Part shown: positions 60,756-64,000 of the stretch, piece by piece
Layout: every line of letters starts with the position of its first letter
Numbering within the stretch: the first letter of the stretch is position 1
Origin: Allobosea sp. 67-29
GTDB lineage: Bacteria > Pseudomonadota > Alphaproteobacteria > Rhizobiales > Beijerinckiaceae
Length of the DNA: 64,000 nucleotides
Assembly: GCF_001898115.1 (NCBI RefSeq)
Contig: NZ_MKSQ01000014.1
Coordinates: 258,109 to 322,108 of the forward strand
Direction: 5' to 3'
Translations under genes and position numbers: made by a program
Notes under the pieces: generated by a model
Told to the model about the DNA's origin: nothing
Databases searched by the model: none
The model's input: the letters and a program-made list of their open reading frames with translations, nothing else

Positions 60756-61178
60756 ATGAACACAAGCACCGGACTTTCCGCCACGGATCTGCTCGATCAC
60801 ATGTTCGCGGTGGAAATGCGCTTCCTCCAGCAGGACGACGCCGATCTCGACCTGCTCGCGACCGCCTTCCATCGCGGTGTCATGGTGCACGAGCCCGCAT
60901 CGCTGCCCTATGCCGGCGATTGGCGCGGGCTGGACGGCGTCGGGCGCCTGTTCAAGACCATGCGCGACACCTGGAGCGAACTGGCAGTCGAGGGTCTCCA
61001 GGCTGCCCAGAGCGGCGACACCGTCCATATGAGCTGCCGCCTGCGGCTTACCGCGCGCCGCAGCGGCACCACGCTTTCGCAGCCCTTCGCAGAGGTCCTG
61101 CGCTTCGAGGACGGGCTGCTCATTGAGGGCATGCCCTTCTACTTCGATACCGCAGCGATCCGTTTCGCGCTGGACTGA
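60756..61178 (+). CDS. SnoaL-like/NTF2-fold protein
   Basis: 140 residues from ATG 60756, preceded by GCGAGGC. The sequence (YAGDWRGLDGVGRLFKTMRDTWSELAVEGLQAAQSGDTVHMSCRLRLTAR and GMPFYFDTAAIRFAL) has the SnoaL cone-like fold pattern. Such proteins are small-molecule isomerases, hydrolases or ligand carriers; no specific function. Confidence 0.75.
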   Translation: MNTSTGLSATDLLDHMFAVEMRFLQQDDADLDLLATAFHRGVMVHEPASLPYAGDWRGLDGVGRLFKTMRDTWSELAVEGLQAAQSGDTVHMSCRLRLTARRSGTTLSQPFAEVLRFEDGLLIEGMPFYFDTAAIRFALD

Positions 61179-61311
61179 CCCTGCTGACCGTATCGCCCCA
61201 AATCGGCTCTAGGCGCCGTTCAAAGCCGGAGGCCGTGCAGCGCCAGGAGCGGAAGCTCATCTGATGCCGCGAACCAGACATTGCGGCGGATGGCAGCACA
61301 CGCTGGTGGCG

Positions 61312-64000
61312 TCAGAACTTGACTGCGAGCCGGGCATTGAAGGCATGATCGGTCGCGCGCGACGCGAGTTGCCCGTCATAGGACAGCCCGATTTCGGCTT
61401 CTGGCGAGAGATTCAGCGCGAGGCCGGTGCTGACGACCAGCGCGTCGCGGGCGATCGGAGCGCCCGCGATCGAGAAAGGCGCGCCGCCGGAGAAGGCCTG
61501 GAGCGACACCGGGGTGACGTCGCCCGCCGCGTGCCGCCAGCCGAGCGTACCGTTTATCCGCGCCACGCTGCTGCCGAGATCGAAGCTCATCTGAGCGCGC
61601 AGGCCGAGCGTGGCGAAGGCGACGGCCGTGGTCTGCGCCCTGGCAGTAAGCGCGGCAACGCCGCCTGTCTCAGTAAAACCAGCACTACGGAGATTGACAT
61701 AGGCGAGATTGACGAAAGGCTCGATGGTGGCCCGCCCGAGGTCGAAGCGATAGGCGATCTCACCGAAAGCCTGCAGGCTGCGGGCGCCGTAATCGGAGCG
61801 CAGCTCCTCGCCGAAGCCGGAGAATACGGCGCTGCGCCGAGTGTCCAGCTCATGCCAGGCATAGGTGACCCCGCCACTCAGCCGGAAGCGGTCGAGTTCA
61901 GCTCCGCCATAGAGGCCGATATGGTAATTGTCCGCCTCGCCGCGGGAGCGACGCCGAGCGATCTCGAAGGTCGAGCGCGAGTAGCCCGCCATGACGCCCA
62001 GCCGCGCCTCCGACGCCACCGGAACATCGAAACCGGCAAGCAGGCCACCGCTTGAGCGTGTGAGGGAGGCGGCGTTGCCGTCGCCGCGTGTCTGGCCCCA
62101 GGAGCCGAAGCCACGCGCCCACAAGGCAAAGCCCTCGCTTGCCCCCGCCGCGACCGCCCCGTGGCTGGAAGCATAGGCCAGTGTTGCGATCCGCGGCGCG
62201 CCAATCCCGTCGAATGCGGCGCGAATCCGGTCCGACACCGCGTTGCGAACCTCCTGGCTGCCCTCGATCAGCACCGTCTTGGCCGACGCATGGATCTCGC
62301 CCGACAAGCTGTCATAGGCGCGCCGGGCCTCGCCCTCGTCGCGCAGCTGCGTGAAACTCAGCCATAACGGGTTGGCATAACCGAGGCTTTCCAATCCGAG
62401 GGCTGTCTGGGTCTGGTTTCGCGTTTGCGCGATCGCTGCGAACGGCAGGTCGTTACGCAGCAGGGTCAGCCTGACATTGTTGGTGTCGTATTCCAGCCTC
62501 GGATCGAGGAAGAGGAAGTTGGAACTGACATCGTCGAAGCGACCCTCGACGCCCTGACCAGCCGTCAGGATGGTGTAACGCTGGTTCGCCCAATAAGTGC
62601 CTTCCTCGCCGATATGGACCACTGAGCCGCCGGAGAGGCGCGCCTTGCCGCTGGCACGGATCAGGTCGCTCGACGAGCCGCCCGGGCTGACCTCGACCGC
62701 ATAGGTTGCGCCATGCTCGAAGCCGATGTCGCCGGAGACGGTGAGCGTGCCGATCGAATTGCCCGGAGCGATGGTCGCACCGGCATGGATCGTGGTCGGT
62801 CCGACGCTGCCGTTGCCTTGCAGGCGGCTGCCGGACAGGACATCGAGCCCGCCGCCGAGCGCGCCGTTGACGATGAGCGTGCCCGCGGACACTGTGGTCG
62901 AGCCGGAGAAGCCGGAGCTGTCGCCGGTCAAGGCAAGGGCTCCGCCGCCGGCCTTGGTGAAGCTGCCGGTGCCGGACAATACGCCCGCCAGGCTGGCATC
63001 GTTTCGCTGGTTGAAGACGACCGCGCCGTTATTGGTGATATCGCCGGAGATCGATGCGGCGTCGCCGATCAAGGTGCCGGCGGTAACAAGCGTGTTGCGA
63101 TAAGAGTTCGCTCCGCTCAGCGTTAGGGTGCCCGCGCCGGCCTTGATCAGATCGCCATAACCGTAGACGCCGCCTGTCAGCGTTGCATCGTGGCCGTTGG
63201 TGTCCACCGTGCCATTGCCGATCAGCAGCAGGGGGCGATCGGTATTGAACGAGGCACCGAACCGCAGCGCTCCCCCCAGGAAGGTAACGGCCGTTCCGCC
63301 AGCGCCCAGATTGGCGTCGCGCGAGACCTGCAGGGTTCCGGCCTCGATCAATGTGCCGCCGGAATAGGAGTTCGTGCCAGTCAGGCTCGTCATCCCGGTG
63401 CCGGACTGAAGGACGATGCCGGCGCCGGAGATGGCGCCACCGAAACTGTATAGATTCGAGCGGTTGAAGCGCAGCACAGCGTCGTTTGAGACGTCGCCGG
63501 CGAGTTCGCCCGTCGTGCTGCCATCGCCGATCTGGAGCGTGCCGGCCGCGATCGTCGTGCCTCCGGCATGGCCAGCGCTGCCGGTCAAGGCCAGCGTTCC
63601 CCAACCCTCCTTGACCAGGTTGCCGCTACCGCTGGTCGAGCCGCCGAGGACGAAACGCGTGCCGGCAGCGGTCTCGATCGTGCCGGTGCCGGCAAGCGTG
63701 ACCGAGCGGCCGCTGGTGATGTCGGCCAGCGTCATCAGGCGGCCACCGCCGTCGAAGGCGATGGCGGAAGCTGCACTGCCGAGATTGGCGTCGGCGACGA
63801 TGGCGAGCGTGCCGTCGCGGATCACCGTGCCGCCGGAATAGCCGTTCGTGCCGGTCAGCAGCAATGCGCCGGGGCCATCCTTCAGCAGGCGCCCCACGCC
63901 GGTGATGGTTCCGGCATAGAGGCTGTCCTGCACCTGATTGACGGTGAGGTCGGCGCCGCCCAACGCGATCTCGCCGCCCGTGCTCGCCAGGAAGGCCATC
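61312..64000 (-). CDS. Large autotransporter, C-terminal part (5' end outside window)
   Basis: 895 residues are visible and the frame is open to the window edge. The passenger is built of autotransporter-associated beta-strand repeats: ALLLTGTNGYSGGTVI, TLALTGSAGHAGGTTI, TSLTGTNSYSGGTLI, TLTLSGANSYRNTLV, ALALTGDSSGFSGSTTV, each followed by a GTL strand. From about residue 620 (GFALWARGFGSWGQTRG) to the terminal F of LAVKF is the beta-barrel that inserts in the outer membrane. Terminal Phe is the BAM recognition signal. Probably an adhesin or surface protein. The start lies beyond base 64000. Confidence 0.9.
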   Translation of the reverse strand, partial: MAFLASTGGEIALGGADLTVNQVQDSLYAGTITGVGRLLKDGPGALLLTGTNGYSGGTVIRDGTLAIVADANLGSAASAIAFDGGGRLMTLADITSGRSVTLAGTGTIETAAGTRFVLGGSTSGSGNLVKEGWGTLALTGSAGHAGGTTIAAGTLQIGDGSTTGELAGDVSNDAVLRFNRSNLYSFGGAISGAGIVLQSGTGMTSLTGTNSYSGGTLIEAGTLQVSRDANLGAGGTAVTFLGGALRFGASFNTDRPLLLIGNGTVDTNGHDATLTGGVYGYGDLIKAGAGTLTLSGANSYRNTLVTAGTLIGDAASISGDITNNGAVVFNQRNDASLAGVLSGTGSFTKAGGGALALTGDSSGFSGSTTVSAGTLIVNGALGGGLDVLSGSRLQGNGSVGPTTIHAGATIAPGNSIGTLTVSGDIGFEHGATYAVEVSPGGSSSDLIRASGKARLSGGSVVHIGEEGTYWANQRYTILTAGQGVEGRFDDVSSNFLFLDPRLEYDTNNVRLTLLRNDLPFAAIAQTRNQTQTALGLESLGYANPLWLSFTQLRDEGEARRAYDSLSGEIHASAKTVLIEGSQEVRNAVSDRIRAAFDGIGAPRIATLAYASSHGAVAAGASEGFALWARGFGSWGQTRGDGNAASLTRSSGGLLAGFDVPVASEARLGVMAGYSRSTFEIARRRSRGEADNYHIGLYGGAELDRFRLSGGVTYAWHELDTRRSAVFSGFGEELRSDYGARSLQAFGEIAYRFDLGRATIEPFVNLAYVNLRSAGFTETGGVAALTARAQTTAVAFATLGLRAQMSFDLGSSVARINGTLGWRHAAGDVTPVSLQAFSGGAPFSIAGAPIARDALVVSTGLALNLSPEAEIGLSYDGQLASRATDHAFNARLAVKF

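Noticed and set aside
1..64000. CRISPR array, tRNA, rRNA, intact insertion sequence or prophage
   Set aside because: No regular spaced direct repeats, no cloverleaf or rRNA segment and no intact transposase, integrase or phage gene was seen on reading; only an IS3 remnant is present.

Overview
The window is high-GC, densely packed bacterial DNA. Its gene content is typical of a soil or rhizosphere alphaproteobacterium of the Hyphomicrobiales (a Bosea-like organism is my guess from gene content; no rRNA or tRNA is present to test it). It carries at least five high-affinity ABC importers next to catabolic enzymes, many one-component regulators (ArsR, MarR, TetR, XRE-cupin, AraC, LysR, Crp), Tat-type signal peptides on several binding proteins, and only decayed traces of mobile DNA.

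Layout. 1-2.8 kb: 3' end of a MetE-family gene, then a four-gene arsenic operon (arsR, two unrelated arsenate reductases, acr3) with a dyad operator over the arsR start. 2.8-6.3 kb: remnant of an ABC permease, a MarR regulator and a 3-hydroxybenzoate 4-hydroxylase (mobA type), divergent, with two copies of a GTATAC-type operator and a 59-residue ORF between them. 6.4-7.4 kb: an orphan OmpA-like protein. 7.6-21.8 kb: a probable regulon of two paralogous TetR repressors, a cysteine hydrolase, a spermidine/putrescine-type ABC importer, two amidohydrolases, a GAF protein and a complete branched-chain amino acid type importer (livKHMGF); three promoters share a 6-6-6 dyad.

21.8-37.8 kb: IS3-family remnant, then a leftward operon (DapA-family lyase, GlcD-type FAD oxidase, polar amino acid ABC importer, FMN 2-hydroxyacid oxidase), a divergent XRE-cupin regulator with its own terminator, and a rightward operon (Pot-type importer plus hydantoinase/oxoprolinase subunits HyuA and HyuB), ending in a 5'-truncated LysR gene. 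37.8-42.6 kb is a gene-poor, eroded stretch with pseudogenes, peroxiredoxin/AraC, a small glycine-tyrosine-rich secreted protein and a second AraC. 42.6-47.9 kb: an amino acid cluster (alanyl-tRNA editing protein, EamA exporter, Leu/Phe/Val dehydrogenase, M20 deacylase, MFS transporter).

48.0-56.9 kb: a tight eight-gene leftward operon with divergent LysR: threonine synthase-like PLP enzyme, polar amino acid ABC importer, an argininosuccinate lyase-like enzyme, a DAO-type flavin oxidase and an SDR. This is the best candidate for an undescribed pathway, probably catabolism of an N-succinyl-type amino acid conjugate. 57-61.2 kb: a secreted HExxH protein, a breakpoint where a histidine kinase and a LysR gene have both lost their 5' ends, a VOC protein, a Crp-type regulator and a SnoaL-like protein. 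61.3-64 kb: C-terminal part of a large autotransporter running off the end. A short dispersed repeat occurs at least five times in the gene-poor gaps. No CRISPR array, rRNA, tRNA or intact insertion sequence was seen.
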